DNA of 51,722 nucleotides from Thiocapsa sp. UBA6158 (GCF_002423035.1 NZ_DIUM01000034.1:15970-67691); one strand, 5' to 3'; numbered from the stretch's first letter, positions 43,485 to 51,722 are shown. Program-made: numbers and translations. Notes: a model not told the origin generated them from the sequence alone.

Positions 43485-44717
43485 ATGTCGCTGTTGCGCA
43501 AGACGCCGACCTGCCCGGTTCATGGCTGCGAGCTGGTGCTCTCGCACCACGGCAAGAAGAGCAATCTCGGCCATTACTTCGTCGAGGTGGTGGGCGCGCC
43601 GCTCCTGTATTGCCCGCAGTGTTTGGAAAGGGGTCAGGACACCTCGGTGGAGGTCGAGCCAGCGGCGTCCAATGCCTTTCTGAAACGGCTGGTCCAGGTG
43701 CTCGAAACCTCCGCGTTTCCGGGGCTCCTGAACAAGCCGAAGATCCGGGTCGATTTCAATCCGACAAAGACGACCTTGGAGCACCCTTACGGCCAGGGCA
43801 TGACCCCCAATGCCGGGCCGATGGCACAGGCAAGTCCCGCCGCGGCGCCCTCCGAAGAAGCCGACGAGACGCGCCTGGAGGGCATCGATCCGGTCGAGCC
43901 TCGCCACACCCTCAATCAACTCATCCTCGATCAGGACACCTTGGAGCGCATCCGCGAGGCGACCAACGTGCTGGTCTCTCAGGACTTGCTCTACGTGACC
44001 TGGGGTCTGTGCTCGGTGGCGCGCACCGGACGGCGCGTCGCGTTGAATTTCTACGGTCCGCCCGGGACCGGCAAGACCTTGGCCGCCGACGCCATCGCCG
44101 ACCTGCTCGCCAAGAAGATCCTGCGTATCAGCTATGCGGAGCTGGAGTCGAAGTATGTCGGCGAGACACCCAAGAACATCAAGGCCGCCTTCGCCAAGGC
44201 ATCCGAGACCGGCGCCCTGCTCTTCTTCGACGAGGCCGACTCCATCCTCGGCAAGCGTCTGGTCAACGTCTCCCAATCCGCCGACAACAGCATCAATGTC
44301 GCGCGCAGCACGACCCTGATCGAGCTCGACAACTTCGACGGCGCGGTCATCTTCGCCTCGAATCTGGTCGGGAGTTACGACACCGCCTTCCTGCGGCGCA
44401 TGCTCGCCCATGTCGAATTCAGGCTCCCCGCCACCGAGCAGCGCGAGCAAATCTGGCGCTGCCACATCCCGCCCCAGTTGCCGCTGGCGGAGGATGTCGA
44501 TTTCGCGAGCCTGGCGCTCTATTCGGAGGGGGCCGCGGGCGGCGACATTCAGAACGCCGTTCTGCTCGCGGCCTCTTACGCCTCGATGCGACAGGGGTCC
44601 GAGCAGGTGGTCATGCTCGCGGACCTGAAACGCGCCATCGCCTTTCTGCTCGACGGTAAGCGTAAGATCCTCGAAGGCGAGTCCGGCTCGGACGACGGCC
44701 GGTTCGACTGGGGTTAA
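43485..44717 (+). CDS. AAA+ ATPase with N-terminal zinc ribbon
   Basis: 410 residues. The N-terminal treble of Cys pairs CPVHGC (C10, C15) and CPQC (C43, C46) should bind one zinc. After a Pro/Ala-rich linker the AAA+ core has Walker A GPPGTGKT (191-198), Walker B ALLFFDEADS (about 244-253), and sensor region VIFASNLVGSYDTAFLRRM followed by a small lid domain. It resembles FtsH/spastin-type classical AAA modules without protease. Probably cytoplasmic remodelling ATPase; the client is unknown. GCGAGGG lies directly at the ATG. The stop codon TAA belongs to a repeat element. Confidence 0.85.
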   Translation: MSLLRKTPTCPVHGCELVLSHHGKKSNLGHYFVEVVGAPLLYCPQCLERGQDTSVEVEPAASNAFLKRLVQVLETSAFPGLLNKPKIRVDFNPTKTTLEHPYGQGMTPNAGPMAQASPAAAPSEEADETRLEGIDPVEPRHTLNQLILDQDTLERIREATNVLVSQDLLYVTWGLCSVARTGRRVALNFYGPPGTGKTLAADAIADLLAKKILRISYAELESKYVGETPKNIKAAFAKASETGALLFFDEADSILGKRLVNVSQSADNSINVARSTTLIELDNFDGAVIFASNLVGSYDTAFLRRMLAHVEFRLPATEQREQIWRCHIPPQLPLAEDVDFASLALYSEGAAGGDIQNAVLLAASYASMRQGSEQVVMLADLKRAIAFLLDGKRKILEGESGSDDGRFDWG

Positions 44718-44783
44718 ACCGCGCCGCCTCCAACGGTTGTCGCGTCTGCCGAGACCGATCCGATCCAAAACATCGCATACGCC
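44715..44783 (-). repeat. Gene-end repeat element, copy 6 (partial, inverted)
   Basis: On the plus strand it opens TTAAACCGCGCCGCC, providing the ATPase stop codon. In reverse the remainder reads GCGATGTTTTGGATCGGATC followed by GGTCTCGGCAGA, the core shared with copies 3 and 4. The other terminus is not visible. Confidence 0.6.
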
Positions 44784-44864
44784 AATCGAATTCTTCGCAA
44801 ATCACCTCGCCGACAGTGGCAAGGGAGCCGGCATGATCAATTCCAATCTGCGCCTTGACCGATC

Positions 44865-45581
44865 ATGCAACCGCCGTATGCCGTTTTCGGACCTCTGAGC
44901 GCCGTCTGCGCAATGGGTGCGTCGCCTTCACTTGTGCTGATTCCGGCGGTCACTGCCGTCTTGGCGTTGATCATGCTCAGCCAGCGACCGGCCGGGGTAG
45001 AGCCGATCCATGTCGGGGTCGTGCATGCCTTGTCCGGTCCCATGGCCGAAAGCGAGCGAGGACTCGTGGATGCCGCGCGGCTCGCCGTGGAGGAGATCAA
45101 CGCCGAGGGTGGACTCCTCGGGCGTCGCGTGGATCTCATCCTCGCCGACAGCCGTTCGGATTGGATGACCGCAGCCACGGAGGTCGAACGCCTGATTCTC
45201 CAAGAGCGCGTCAGCGTCCTGTTTGCCTGCTGGACATCGGCGTGTCGAAAGGCCGTCACGCCGGTCGTGGAGAAGCACCGTCACCTGATGTTCTATCCCC
45301 TGCAGTACGAGGGCCTGTACGCAGTTTGGGGTTACTTCCAGAGCCTACCCGATCCCGCCAACCGTCGCTTCGTCGATGCATTCCGGCGGCGCTTCGGTGC
45401 CGAGCGTGTCGTGAGCGATCCGATCGTCTCCAGCTACAACGGGGTTAGGCTGTGGGCTGCAGCGGTTCGCGCGGCCGGAACGGACGATCCCGAAACGAGC
45501 GCTTGGTCGATGCCCGCTCTTTCGCGAGCCAGGCACTGGTTCGCGACGCCTTGTCGGCACTGGTCGCGACCCGGACGCTGA
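44865..45581 (+). pseudogene. UrtA/FmdD-like substrate-binding domain with internal deletion
   Basis: Hydrophobic N-terminus, then the type I binding fold: IHVGVVHALSGPMAESERGL, VEEINAEGGLLGRRVDLI, CWTSACRKAVTPVVEKH and MFYPLQYEGL, as in urea/amide-binding UrtA. Next the sequence jumps in frame to WGYFQSLPDPANRRFVDAFR and SSYNGVRLWAAAVR, which in the family lie about 130 residues later. After about 45500 the frame runs into unrelated residues and stops, while the following GGDEF-EAL gene continues in another frame. The original was probably one fused sensor protein. A better ribosome site (GGAG before ATG 44833) opens a different frame that stops after 21 codons, another sign of damage. Confidence 0.6.
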
Positions 45582-47374
45582 GCACGACAGCAAGCACGGA
45601 GCTGGCGACCCTCGGCGAGCGCGCGGATTACCACGACCTGCTGCTGATCGATGCGAACGGCGATGTCGTCTTTTCGCTGCGCGGCGAGGCCGATCTGGGC
45701 ACCAACCTCCTGCATGGCCCCTTTCGCGACTCCGAATTGGCGGCGGGCTTTCGCCAAGCGATGGTCTTCATGCACATCGACATGACCCGTTTCGAGCCCT
45801 ACGCGCCGTCCGGGGGCGAGGTGGCGGCCTTCGTCGTCGCACCGATCCTCGATGCGCAACGTCCGCTCGGTGCCCTGGCGCTCCAGGTCAACCTCGCCAC
45901 CCTGATGCCGGTGGTCAGCGACCGCACCGGACTCGGCGCCAGCGGCGAAACCGTGCTGGCCGTTCAGGAGAGTCAGGCCGTGCGTTACACCGTCCCACTC
46001 GAGCGCATGCCGGGGGCAGCCTTTACCAACCTGGTTCAGCTCGCCCGAACGGCCGAGCCGATGCGGATGGCATTGGCCGGCAATCAAGGCCAGATCCTGA
46101 TGTCGCAGGCCCTGCACGCCGCCCACCGCGAGGGTCGACTGCTCGCGGTGCTCTTCATCGATCTGGACCGTTTCAAGGTCATCAACGACACGCTCGGCCA
46201 CCACATCGGGGATCTGCTGTTGGTCGAGGTGGCACACCGCCTATGCCGCGAGGTGCGCGAGAGCGACATCGTCGCCCGCCAAGGCGGGGACGAGTTCGTC
46301 GTCGTGCTCACCGCACTCGAGTGTGCGCAGGACGCGGCCGTGGTGGCTGACAAGATCCTGCACGCCCTCGGCGAGCCTTACGACATCGAGAGCGACCGGC
46401 TGCACACCAGCCCCAGCATCGGAATCAGCGTCTATCCCGATGACGGCCTGGACGCCGACACCCTGACGAAGCATGCCGACACGGCGATGTATCACGCCCA
46501 GGAGCAAGGCCGAAACAACATCCAGTACTTCACCGAGGCACTCAACGTGGCGGCCGGCGAGCGCCTGACGGTCGAGCGCGAGCTGCGGTTCGCCATCGAG
46601 GAGGGTCAGCTCGCCTTGCACTATCAGCCCCAATTCGAGGGCGCTGCCGACCCGCGCGGTGCCCCCTACGCCATGGAAGCCCTGGTGCGCTGGCGGCATC
46701 CGCGGCGCGGCTTGGTCACGGCCGATCATTTCATTCCCATCGCGGAGGAATCCGGACTCATCCACACCATCGGGGACTGGGTCTTGAACGAGGCCTGTCG
46801 CCGTCTAGCCGAATGGAAGGCCGCGGGCATCGGACCGCGGCGCATCGCGGTAAACCTCTCGGCCCATCAACTGCGCAACCCCGCACTCCTGCAGAAGGTC
46901 GCCGCCGTGCTGCGGCGTTATGAGCTGCACGACGACGAGCTGGAGCTCGAGGTCACCGAATCGGTCGCGATGCGCGATCCGGCGCGCGCGGTCGAGACCC
47001 CGCAGGCCCTGCGCAACCTCGGGGTTGCGTTGGCAATCGACGATTTCGGGACCGGCCATTCCTCGCTGGCCTACCTCAAGCGTCTGCCCATCCAGACGCT
47101 GAAGCTCGATCGCGAGTTCGTGCGCGACATCGAGACCGACGAGAACGACGCCGCGATCAGTGCCGCGACCCTCGCACTCGCCCACGAACTCGGCCTGCGA
47201 GTCGTGGCCGAGGGCATCGAGACGGAGGGTCAGAGCCGTTTCCTGCGGGCCCACGGCTGCGACCTCCTGCAAGGCTATCTCTACGGCAAACCCGAGCCGG
47301 CCGAGTTCTGGACGGCGCGCTGGGCCCGGGACAGGTCCGCCGAACTCACATGTACCCGAAACCACAGCGCATAG
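45452..47374 (+). CDS. GGDEF-EAL protein with truncated Cache sensor
   Basis: 640 residues in the open frame; the first 30 or so are doubtful. A Cache-like stretch (YHDLLLIDANGDVVFSLRGE, GLGASGETVLAVQ) is cut after PMRMALAGNQGQ. The sequence passes directly to ILMSQALHAAHREG, lacking the rest of Cache, any second helix, HAMP and the start of GGDEF (the usual LTGLPNR is gone). The GGDEF core (FIDLDRFKVINDTLG, ARQGGDEFVVV) and a complete EAL domain (MEALVRWRHP, NLSAHQL, EVTESVAM, DDFGTGHSS, KLDREF, AEGIETEGQ, LLQGYL) follow. Phosphodiesterase activity is plausible; cyclase activity is doubtful. The real start is unclear because of the upstream frameshift. Its end overlaps the convergent RND gene. 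Confidence 0.7.
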   Translation: MGCSGSRGRNGRSRNERLVDARSFASQALVRDALSALVATRTLSTTASTELATLGERADYHDLLLIDANGDVVFSLRGEADLGTNLLHGPFRDSELAAGFRQAMVFMHIDMTRFEPYAPSGGEVAAFVVAPILDAQRPLGALALQVNLATLMPVVSDRTGLGASGETVLAVQESQAVRYTVPLERMPGAAFTNLVQLARTAEPMRMALAGNQGQILMSQALHAAHREGRLLAVLFIDLDRFKVINDTLGHHIGDLLLVEVAHRLCREVRESDIVARQGGDEFVVVLTALECAQDAAVVADKILHALGEPYDIESDRLHTSPSIGISVYPDDGLDADTLTKHADTAMYHAQEQGRNNIQYFTEALNVAAGERLTVERELRFAIEEGQLALHYQPQFEGAADPRGAPYAMEALVRWRHPRRGLVTADHFIPIAEESGLIHTIGDWVLNEACRRLAEWKAAGIGPRRIAVNLSAHQLRNPALLQKVAAVLRRYELHDDELELEVTESVAMRDPARAVETPQALRNLGVALAIDDFGTGHSSLAYLKRLPIQTLKLDREFVRDIETDENDAAISAATLALAHELGLRVVAEGIETEGQSRFLRAHGCDLLQGYLYGKPEPAEFWTARWARDRSAELTCTRNHSA

Positions 47375-50300
47375 AGCGCCGGCAAAAACAGCAGTGTAAT
47401 CAGGGTCCCGACCAATACACCGCCGATCAGCACGAAGGCGAGCGGCCCCCAGAAGGTATCGGTCGTCAGCGGGATGAAGGCAAAGATGGCCGCCGCCGCA
47501 GTCAGCACCACCGGACGCGCACGCTGCACCGTCGCCTCGACCACGGCAGCGGAACGCTCCAGTCCCTGATGCAGGTTGTCCTCGATCTGCTTGGCCAGGA
47601 TCAGGGTGTTGCGCATCAGGATGCCGGCCAAACCGATCAGCCCGAGCAGGGCGACGAAGCCGAACGGGCGATCGGCGATCAGCAAGGCGAGCGTAGCCCC
47701 GATCACCCCGAGCGGCGCCGTGGCCACCACCATGAGGGTCCCCGAGAAGCTGCGCATCTGGAACATGATGACGATCAGCATCAGGGCCAGCATGATCGGC
47801 TGGACGCGTTGGATCGAGGCGTCGGCCTTGCCCGATTGCTCCACCGCGCCGCCGATGTCGATCCGATACTCGGGCGGCAGCTCGGCGATCAGCCCCTGCA
47901 GCTCGCTCCAAATGGCCTGCGTCACGTTCGGTGGCTGCGCGCCCTGGACCTCGGATTGCACCGCAATGAAGGGCTCGCGGTTGTAACGCTTGAGCACAGG
48001 ATCCTCGAAGGCGATCATCAGCTCACCGGCCTGCTCGAGCGGAATGGTCCGGCCGTCGAGCGTCTTGAGATTGATGCCGGCGAGGCTGGTCGGCGTGAGC
48101 GCCGGGTCGATTGCTCCGGGTCCTCCTGCACCGTCCGCGCTCGCTGCGCCCTGCTCGGCGAGCCCCCGAAGGATCAACTGAACATTGCGGACGTCCTCGC
48201 GGATCTCGGTCGCCGGCAGCCCGGAGAGTTGATACTCCAGTTGACCGGCAAGCTCGCGCGGCGTGAGCCCGATCAGACGCAGACGCTCCGGATCGAGCGC
48301 AAGCCGCACTACGGGGACACGCTCGCCCCAGTCCAGATGCGGATCCAGCGTATTCGGATTAGCCGCGACCACCGCGCGCACCTCCTCGGCGATGCTGCGC
48401 AGCACCAGCGGATCGGGCCCCACCACCCGAAAGGTCACGGGCCAGATCACCGGGGGCCCGTAGAGCAGCGTGTGCACGCGCACTCGCGCCTCGGGAAACG
48501 CACCGGCCTCCACATGCGATTGGAGCTGATCAATGAGCGCGTCGCGTTCGGCCGCGCCTTCCGCCACCACGATCAGCTTGGCAAAGGCCGGATTCGGAAA
48601 CTCCGGATTCAGCGCGAGGAAGAATCGCGGTGCCCCGGCCCCGAGATAGGCCGCGCTCGAACGCACGCCGGGTGCCTCCGCCAGGATCGCCTCGACCCGC
48701 TCGACCACAGCCGCGGTCGCGCGGATCGCGCTGCCCTCGGGGAGCCGGATGTCGATCAGGACCTCGGGGCGATCCGAGGACGGAAAGAACTGTTTCTGCA
48801 CGCTGCCGGCCAGCCCGACGATCGACAGGACCAACAGCCCGAAGGTCGCGACCACCACCCGGATCTTGTAGCGAACACAGCCGCGGATCAGCCCGCGCAG
48901 CTTGCGGTAGAGCGGCGTCGTGTAGGCACTCTCCGCGGAATGCTCGCCCGTGCGCTTCGGTGCCTTCAGCAGCAAGGTGCCCAGATAGGGCGTGAAGGTC
49001 ACCGCCACCACCCAGGAGGCGAGCAGCGCAAAGGCCAGCACCCAGAAGATGTTGCCCGCATACTCGCCGACACCCGAGCGCGCGAATCCGATGGGCACGA
49101 AGCCGATCACGGTCACCAGTGTGCCGCTCAACATGGGCGCGGCGGTCACCGTCCAGGCATGGGCCGCGGCACGCAGCCGATTCCATCCCGCCTCCATCTT
49201 CACCAGCATCATCTCGATGGCGATGATGGCGTCGTCGACCAGAAGCCCCAGGGCGATGATGAGCGCACCCAGGCTGACCCGATCCAGGTTGATGCCCTTG
49301 ATCAACATCAGCAGGAAGGTGATCGCGAGGGTCAAGGGGATGGCGATGCCGACGACCAGACCGGCGCGCCAGCCGATGGCGACGAAGCTGACCAGCATCA
49401 CCACCGCGACCGCGACCAGGAACTTGATCTGAAAGAGGTCGACGGCATGCGTGATGGCGTCGGCCTGATTGGTGAGATGCGTGAAGCCGACGCCCAGCGG
49501 CAGACTGGCCTCAAGCCCTTTCTGGACCTCGACCAGGCGCTCCCCGAGCGCCAGGCCGTTCTCGCCGCGCTGCATCACCACGCCGAGCAGGACTACATCC
49601 TCCCCGCCGGAACGGATCAGAAACTCGGGTGGATCCTCGTAACCGCGGCTGACCTCGGCGATCTCGCCCAGCGTCAGAAGATGCTCGCCGACACGCAGCG
49701 GCACCTGACGGATATCCTCGAGCTCACGCAGCTCGGCGTCCGGACGCAGATAGAGCCGCGGCCCGTCGGTCTCGACCAGACCCGCCGGGGAAAGCCGATT
49801 CTGGGCATCCAGGGCCTCGCGCACCGCAGCGGGCGATACCCCGAGATTGGCGAGACGCGCCTGATCGAGCTCCACGAAAAAGCGCTGCGGCCGCTCACCC
49901 AGGATGCGCGCCTTCTGCACCCCTTCGACCCGGGCCAGCCGATCGCGGATCCGCTCGGCCTCGCGCACCAGCAGGCGGTTCGGCAGATCAGGCGCAGAGA
50001 GTGCATAGAGCGCGAAATAGACATCCGAGAAGTCGTCGTTCACGAACGGTCCGAACACCCCGGCCGGCAGACTCCCGGCCGCATCCGACATGCGTTTGCG
50101 CACCTGGTAGAAGAGATCGGGGATCTGCTCGGAGGGCGCGTAGTCCTGAAACTCGACCAACATGTCGACCCGTCCGGGACGCGCCGTGGTTTCCAGCCGG
50201 TAGAAGAGCTCGACCTCGCCGATGCGCTTCTCCAGCGGATCGGCGACCAGATCCTGCATCTGTTGCGCGCTCGCGCCCGGCCAGAGCGCCGAGACCACCA

Positions 50301-50469
50301 TCACCCGCACGGTAAAGGCCGGGTCTTCCGCGCGGCCGAGCTGCAGGAAGGCAAGCAGACCGGCGAGCGCGGTCACCAGGATGAGAAAGAGCGTGACCGA
50401 GCGCTCGCGCACGGCGAGCGCGGAGAGATTCATCCGCGTCCCCGCTGACCTGTCGTCGGAGGTGCTCAT
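47281..50469 (-). CDS. RND-family efflux transporter, inner-membrane pump
   Basis: 1062 residues with the AcrB-like duplicated layout: a helix near 25-45, a large periplasmic loop, helices with the proton-relay Asp pair in IIALGLLVDDAIIAIEMMLV (TM4), then a second loop and the last helix group ending ITLLFLPALYALWF. It is a proton-driven tripartite efflux pump; the substrate is unknown. The ATG overlaps the adaptor stop by four bases. The family sequence ends at ALYALWFRVH; the last 20 or so residues (SSADLSRAQRAVQ) read through the complement of the EAL gene, giving a 94-base convergent overlap. The outer-membrane partner is not in the window. Confidence 0.92.
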   Translation of the reverse strand: MSTSDDRSAGTRMNLSALAVRERSVTLFLILVTALAGLLAFLQLGRAEDPAFTVRVMVVSALWPGASAQQMQDLVADPLEKRIGEVELFYRLETTARPGRVDMLVEFQDYAPSEQIPDLFYQVRKRMSDAAGSLPAGVFGPFVNDDFSDVYFALYALSAPDLPNRLLVREAERIRDRLARVEGVQKARILGERPQRFFVELDQARLANLGVSPAAVREALDAQNRLSPAGLVETDGPRLYLRPDAELRELEDIRQVPLRVGEHLLTLGEIAEVSRGYEDPPEFLIRSGGEDVVLLGVVMQRGENGLALGERLVEVQKGLEASLPLGVGFTHLTNQADAITHAVDLFQIKFLVAVAVVMLVSFVAIGWRAGLVVGIAIPLTLAITFLLMLIKGINLDRVSLGALIIALGLLVDDAIIAIEMMLVKMEAGWNRLRAAAHAWTVTAAPMLSGTLVTVIGFVPIGFARSGVGEYAGNIFWVLAFALLASWVVAVTFTPYLGTLLLKAPKRTGEHSAESAYTTPLYRKLRGLIRGCVRYKIRVVVATFGLLVLSIVGLAGSVQKQFFPSSDRPEVLIDIRLPEGSAIRATAAVVERVEAILAEAPGVRSSAAYLGAGAPRFFLALNPEFPNPAFAKLIVVAEGAAERDALIDQLQSHVEAGAFPEARVRVHTLLYGPPVIWPVTFRVVGPDPLVLRSIAEEVRAVVAANPNTLDPHLDWGERVPVVRLALDPERLRLIGLTPRELAGQLEYQLSGLPATEIREDVRNVQLILRGLAEQGAASADGAGGPGAIDPALTPTSLAGINLKTLDGRTIPLEQAGELMIAFEDPVLKRYNREPFIAVQSEVQGAQPPNVTQAIWSELQGLIAELPPEYRIDIGGAVEQSGKADASIQRVQPIMLALMLIVIMFQMRSFSGTLMVVATAPLGVIGATLALLIADRPFGFVALLGLIGLAGILMRNTLILAKQIEDNLHQGLERSAAVVEATVQRARPVVLTAAAAIFAFIPLTTDTFWGPLAFVLIGGVLVGTLITLLFLPALYALWFRVHVSSADLSRAQRAVQNSAGSGLP

Positions 50470-51575
50470 CGCTCGAGCACCCGCACGGCCTGACCAGGCA
50501 GCAGGAGATGCGCCCCGAGTGCGACGACCGGCGTGCCCGGCGCCAGGTCGGTCCGAATCTCGGCCAGCTCGCCGACGATACCGATCAGCTCGACCGGCTC
50601 GGGCTCGACCCGCCCGCCCGCGATCCGCCAGATCAGCGGCCCTTCACCGCGCTCCAAGATCGCACCGAGCGGAACCCGAGCGATCGGTCCGGACACCCCG
50701 CGCGCCGTCTCGAAGGTCAGGGTCACGGTCGTACCGAGACCGGGCTCGCTCGGCAGCTCGGGCAGACGATAGCGCGCACGCCAGGTCCGGCTGAGCGGGT
50801 CCGCGCTGCCGGCGATCTCGCGCAGGGTCACCTGAGCGGACGCCGGTCCGTTCGCCGGTCCCGCGCCGTTCGCAAGCCGTGCCGTCGCCTCGGTCGGCAG
50901 ATCGACACGCCGCGCCTCGGGCACCTGGACCTCGATCTCGCGCGGCCCGTCCTCGGCCAGGCGTGCGACCGCCTGACTGGGCGACACCACCTGCCCGACC
51001 TGTCCGTCCACATCCAGGATCACACCTGTCGCGGGCGCGACCAGGTCGGCATAGAGGATGGCGTTGCGTGCCTGCTCCAAGGTCGCCTCGGCCGCGACCA
51101 GCCGTTGCTCGGCGGCGCGCGCGGCGGTCACGGCCCGATCATGGTCCTGCTCGCTGGCGAGCCGCTTGACGAGAAGATCACCGAGACGGTCGCGCTCGCG
51201 CTCGGCGTTCTCGTGCTCCGCCCTGGCGCTCGCCACCGTCGCCTCGGTCGCCAAACGCTGCTGGGTCACGTCGCGCGGATCGAGCCGAAACAGGATGTCA
51301 CCGGCCTCGACCCGCACTCCCGCGTCGACCAGACGCGCCTGGATCTCGCCGCCGATGCGGAAGGACAACGGGATCTCATGGCGGGCGCGCACCGTGCCCG
51401 TGAGTGTCCAGACGCTGTTCGGCGCGGGCTCCACCCGGGCCGACAACACCCAAGGCACCGATTCGCGATCGGACTCTGCGGTAGGCACGGCCGACTCGTC
51501 GGTACTCGGCCCGCATCCCGAGCCGAGCAGCGCTGCGACGAATACCGCTCCGATCCTGTTTATCCTGGTCGACAA
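50466..51575 (-). CDS. RND efflux periplasmic adaptor lipoprotein
   Basis: 369 residues. A lipobox in VAALLGSGCGPS places the acylated Cys near residue 21. First lipoyl half RIGGEIQARLVDAGVRVEAG, Ala/Glu coiled-coil hairpin (about 108-165), second lipoyl half DLVAPATGVILDVDGQVGQV, then beta-barrel and membrane-proximal domains. It bridges the RND pump to an outer-membrane channel. It is the first gene of a two-gene operon with the pump, ATGA overlap. The upstream 100 bases should contain the promoter; no boxes are convincing. Confidence 0.9.
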   Translation of the reverse strand: MSTRINRIGAVFVAALLGSGCGPSTDESAVPTAESDRESVPWVLSARVEPAPNSVWTLTGTVRARHEIPLSFRIGGEIQARLVDAGVRVEAGDILFRLDPRDVTQQRLATEATVASARAEHENAERERDRLGDLLVKRLASEQDHDRAVTAARAAEQRLVAAEATLEQARNAILYADLVAPATGVILDVDGQVGQVVSPSQAVARLAEDGPREIEVQVPEARRVDLPTEATARLANGAGPANGPASAQVTLREIAGSADPLSRTWRARYRLPELPSEPGLGTTVTLTFETARGVSGPIARVPLGAILERGEGPLIWRIAGGRVEPEPVELIGIVGELAEIRTDLAPGTPVVALGAHLLLPGQAVRVLER

Positions 51576-51680
51576 GGGTCACTCCTGCACCGCGGGCACC
51601 GGCGTTGGTCGGGATACCGAACGCACGTGCGCGGGGTATCTTTAATCGCATCATTATTCCTGTACGATTGCGTTTAGTAA

Positions 51681-51722
51681 ATGACCGAAAACATGACGCT
51701 TGCCACCTATCAGTTTACCCAG
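51681..51722 (+). CDS. Possible start of a divergent gene, cut by the window
   Basis: ATG at 51681 opens MTENMTLATYQFTQ and runs off the end. It diverges from the RND operon, a place often taken by a TetR- or MarR-type repressor of the pump, but fourteen residues are too few to name it. No strong ribosome site is visible. It could equally start further on. Confidence 0.3.
   Translation, partial: MTENMTLATYQFTQ

Noticed and set aside
44833..44898. 21-codon frame from ATG 44833 with a good ribosome site
   Set aside because: It stops after 21 codons and has no family; treated as evidence of damage to the start of the UrtA-like gene rather than as a gene.
47350..50448. 1032-residue open frame antisense to the RND pump
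   Set aside because: Shadow of a long high-GC gene; the opposite strand encodes a complete RND transporter.
1..51722. CRISPR arrays, intact insertion sequences, rRNA, attachment sites
   Set aside because: Looked for regularly spaced direct repeats, transposase motifs and tRNA-linked repeats; none found apart from the short gene-end elements described.

Overview
The window is a GC-rich gammaproteobacterial chromosome segment. The gene set (a coenzyme A-disulfide reductase fused to rhodanese, malate synthase G, a very large PPi-PEPCK-like protein, many c-di-GMP proteins) and a dispersed TRAACCGCG repeat suggest a purple sulfur bacterium of the Chromatiaceae, Thiocapsa-like. That placement is inference; no photosynthesis gene or rRNA is present to prove it.

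Layout. 1-960: two tRNA genes (Leu partial, Cys) and the rpmB-rpmG ribosomal pair with a clear terminator. 1.1-9.2 kb: beta-carbonic anhydrase, a phospholipase D-like protein, a metallo-beta-lactamase-fold hydrolase, a FtsX-type ABC permease and a HlyD-type adaptor, with no ATPase gene in the window. Lying between or beside them are a broken TumE/TumA-like toxin-antitoxin pair and a cardiolipin synthase fragment. 9.2-16.2 kb: a redox/stress block with a short phosphotransacetylase, two CoA-disulfide-reductase-type flavoproteins (one with rhodanese), a wrecked baeRF-like gene, a universal stress protein, HdeD and a membrane-anchored Pro-rich protein. 16.4-19.3 kb: a stand-alone acetolactate synthase-like enzyme with an unusual Cys-rich insert, and a seven-bladed WD40 protein. 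19.5-24.1 kb: a three-gene signalling operon (solute-binding lipoprotein, PAS histidine kinase, receiver-DUF3369-HD-GYP). 24.1-28.4 kb: a cysteine desulfurase fragment, an orphan vsr and a PAS-GGDEF-EAL membrane protein. 28.7-33.8 kb: malate synthase G, then a PhoPQ-like operon preceded by a near-ideal PhoP-box promoter. 33.9-41 kb: galE, the 1175-residue PPi-PEPCK-like protein, a SHOCT protein and a retropepsin-like protease. 41.4-47.4 kb: an SLC13-type transporter, a zinc-ribbon AAA+ ATPase, and a fused UrtA/Cache/GGDEF-EAL signalling gene damaged by deletions. 47.3-51.6 kb: an RND efflux operon that converges with and overlaps the preceding gene.

Two themes run through the window. First, carbon flow and redox: malate synthase G (glyoxylate use), the putative PPi-PEPCK (oxaloacetate/PEP node, using pyrophosphate instead of nucleotide), carbonic anhydrase, phosphotransacetylase and the thiol-disulfide flavoproteins. 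Second, gene decay: at least five independent pseudogene remnants occur, several with apparently clean internal deletions. A family of short inverted-repeat-bounded elements abuts the 3' ends of genes and in five cases supplies the stop codon.

All family calls were made by reading the translations; no database search was run.
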